Assembly: GCA_947426305.1 (NCBI GenBank)
Contig: CANEDP010000003.1
Coordinates: 47,915-111,914 of the forward strand
Reading direction: 5' to 3'
From: an uncultured Clostridia bacterium
GTDB taxonomy: Bacteria > Bacillota > Clostridia > TANB77 > CAG-508
DNA: 64,000 bases
A model generated the notes under the pieces. The model did no database searches, had not been told where the DNA came from, and was given only the letters and a program-made list of their open reading frames with translations. The position numbers were made by a program, and so were the translations under genes. Below are positions 62,314 to 64,000 of the stretch, in pieces. Each line of letters opens with the position of its first letter. Positions within the stretch are counted from its first letter, which is position 1.

Positions 62314-62580
62314 TTATTCCATAATTACATTTGCCTCTCTCAATTGCTGAATAAATTTCTCTGCACTTCTCATCGCTCTTTCTTTATCAACATGATATTT
62401 TTCGGCCAATCGTTCAGCAACTTCTTCCACTGTTCTATCTTCCTCCAACACTTCCCACATGAATTTTCCTGTTTGATTCAAATTAATGATTCCACCAAAT
62501 TCACGAACAATATCACCTGTTGGAACAGCAACAATCGCATCTTTTATCTCTCTTACAACAAAACCTTCTCTAATTTTCAT
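62314..62580 (-). CDS. PqqD-family peptide-recognition protein
   Basis: VVREIKDAIVAVPTGDIVREFGGIINLNQTGKFMWEVLEEDRTVEEVAERLAEKYHVDKERA. Confidence 0.88.
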   Translation of the reverse strand: MKIREGFVVREIKDAIVAVPTGDIVREFGGIINLNQTGKFMWEVLEEDRTVEEVAERLAEKYHVDKERAMRSAEKFIQQLREANVIME

Positions 62581-63302
62581 TCGTATCTCCCTTCAATGTT
62601 CGATAAGACAATTGTACCGCTTCTTCACTCATATTGCAACGCAACTTATAAACCGGAATTTCCTCTAATATCTTTTCCAAAATATCTAAAAATTTTTCCA
62701 ATTCCTCTTTTTTTAAATGACTCACCGTTTGTTCAAAAAAAAGTTTAATTGCTTCTGGCGTTTCAACTTTCGTAATTGCATTCTCTTTGGATTGTTCCAA
62801 AAAGCAAATCGCCTTTAATCTTACTTTTTTATTTTCACTCATATCGTGTTTCCCCGAAAATGGCGTTCCATATGCAAAAATTCCATCTTCCAATACACGA
62901 ATCGCAGGTTTATCATCATTTAAAATATATGGTTTTTTGTCTGTTAGGTATTTCATCCACAAAGAAGTATGAGTTGATTTGCCAGTTCCGTGAGTTAGCC
63001 GAAAAAAGATAAGCTTCGTCATCTACCACGACAGCTGAAGCATGAAGAAGACAGCCATTATGGTTTAACAATTTTTGGTAAAAGTTTGCACCTGCTATGA
63101 CATATTCTCCTGTTTCTAAATCTGAAATAGCATCATCTGGAATAGAATTAATTTCTTGTGCCTTTTTTAGTTGAGTATCTGTTACTGTAATTTCAAATTC
63201 ACTTTTTTCATCCTCTTCAACTTGATACTTACTTGCTCTATTTTTCAACAGTTCAAATCTTACTTCTAAATCTACAACAATATCTGCTATTTTATATTTC
63301 AT
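62570..63302 (-). CDS. HPr-kinase-like (HprK-type P-loop) protein; needs +1 shift at CGGA (62987-62990)
   Basis: LLHASAVVVDDEAYLFSANS[G]TGKSTHTSLWMKYLTDKKPYILNDDKPAIR...YGTPFSGKHDM; 733 nt minus 1 = 244 codons. Confidence 0.9.
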
Positions 63303-63374
63303 AATTAATTCCTTTATTTCACTAAAGTTGTTTATTTTAAGAAAAAATCGAGGAAGATTTTTCTGCCTCGATTT

Positions 63375-63530
63375 TTATACCCATGGATTCCATTCACCTG
63401 ATTTGTCTCGAGCCTCAGGTGTAGACATAACTCCACTTTCCTCTGCCAATGGCATAATTCCTGCTTCTGGTTCTACAAAATCTTCTACTAGTCCTGTTTC
63501 ATTTTCTATTAATGGTTCTTCTCCTAGCAT
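63375..63530 (-). CDS. Putative RiPP precursor peptide, 51 aa
   Basis: MLGEEPLIENETGLVEDFVEPEAGIMPLAEESGVMSTPEARDKSGEWNPWV*; strong RBS AGGAGGG 5 nt before ATG; first gene upstream of HPrK-PqqD-ABC-NTase. Confidence 0.65.
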   Translation of the reverse strand: MLGEEPLIENETGLVEDFVEPEAGIMPLAEESGVMSTPEARDKSGEWNPWV

Positions 63531-63751
63531 TTAAATCCCTCCTAACTAATTTTAAAATTATATTTCTAAATTTATTATACTAAATTTTCCCAACTTTGTC
63601 AAGTACTTTATGTAAATTTTTTGATAATTTTTATTATTTTTAATAAAAAAAGAGCACACAGATTACTTTTTTATAAAAATTTGGAAATACAAAAAAAGAA
63701 AGCAGAGAAAATTCTCCGCTTTCTTTAAGATCTTATGAATAGTAGACATTT

Positions 63752-63808
63752 GAATACGCTCTACCAGACGTTAATGGGGAATTCTGAATACGCTCCCTCG
63801 ACGTTAAT
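63752..63808. repeat. Two direct repeats GAATACGCTC-N5/8-ACGTTAAT
   Basis: 63752-63775 and 63786-63808. Confidence 0.6.
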
Positions 63809-63815
63809 CGTGAAA

Positions 63816-64000
63816 TTATTCACTTTCAATTTCTGTTGAAGATTTCTCTTCAACAGTTGCTTCAACAACAGTTACATCAGAAGTTTCCTCTGTATCAGAG
63901 GTCTCTTCTGTCGAAGTTTCCTCTGTATCAGAGGTCTCTTCTGTTGAAGTTTCCTCTGTATCAGAAGTCTCTTCTGTCGAAGTTTCTTCTGTGTCAGAAG
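63816..64000 (-). CDS. C-terminus of an acidic S/T/E-rich repeat protein (truncated by window edge)
   Basis: (SDTEETSTEE)n 30-bp tandem repeats then SDVTVVEATVEEKSSTEIESE*. Confidence 0.75.
   Translation of the reverse strand, partial: SDTEETSTEETSDTEETSTEETSDTEETSTEETSDTEETSDVTVVEATVEEKSSTEIESE

Noticed and set aside
63375-63530. Calling the 51-aa peptide a classical lasso precursor
   Set aside because: No clear Thr at -2 with a core Gly/Asp-Glu 7-9 spacing, and no cyclase/B2 gene in view; left as a generic RiPP-like precursor.

Overview
Low-GC Firmicutes/Clostridia-like chromosomal window, nearly all genes on the minus strand. It carries adk, a TtcA-like gene, tcdA, copZ/copA, mnmA, a suf operon, ftsH, alr, cysS, a PBP1A, the fmt-def-priA-rpoZ-remA-yicC block, rsmE, tsaD, lysS, a giant RND pump, dxs, secG, tRNA-Ser, uvrC, hpt, and a RiPP-like locus at the right edge (short peptide, HPr-kinase-like protein, PqqD, ABC transporter, nucleotidyltransferase). 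The main signal: about 14 conserved genes look broken in the ORF track, but every break has the same form. An extra C sits directly in front of an in-frame glycine codon, so the zero frame meets a CGG codon, and reading CGGN as one glycine (+1 shift) restores the protein. I find 18 confident sites: tcdA x2, copA, mnmA, HAD nucleotidase, HD protein, priA x4, metallophosphoesterase, tsaD, dolichol-kinase-like, uvrC x2, hpt, thioesterase, HPrK-like. Two more are possible (sufC 3' end, copA 3' end). By eye I found no conserved gene using CGG as an ordinary in-frame Arg codon. CGG reads straight through in only three small genes with no recognised conserved family, each with its own strong promoter. 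This suggests natural quadruplet decoding (CGGN=Gly) or obligatory +1 frameshifting at an unassigned CGG codon. No searches were run; all calls are by eye.
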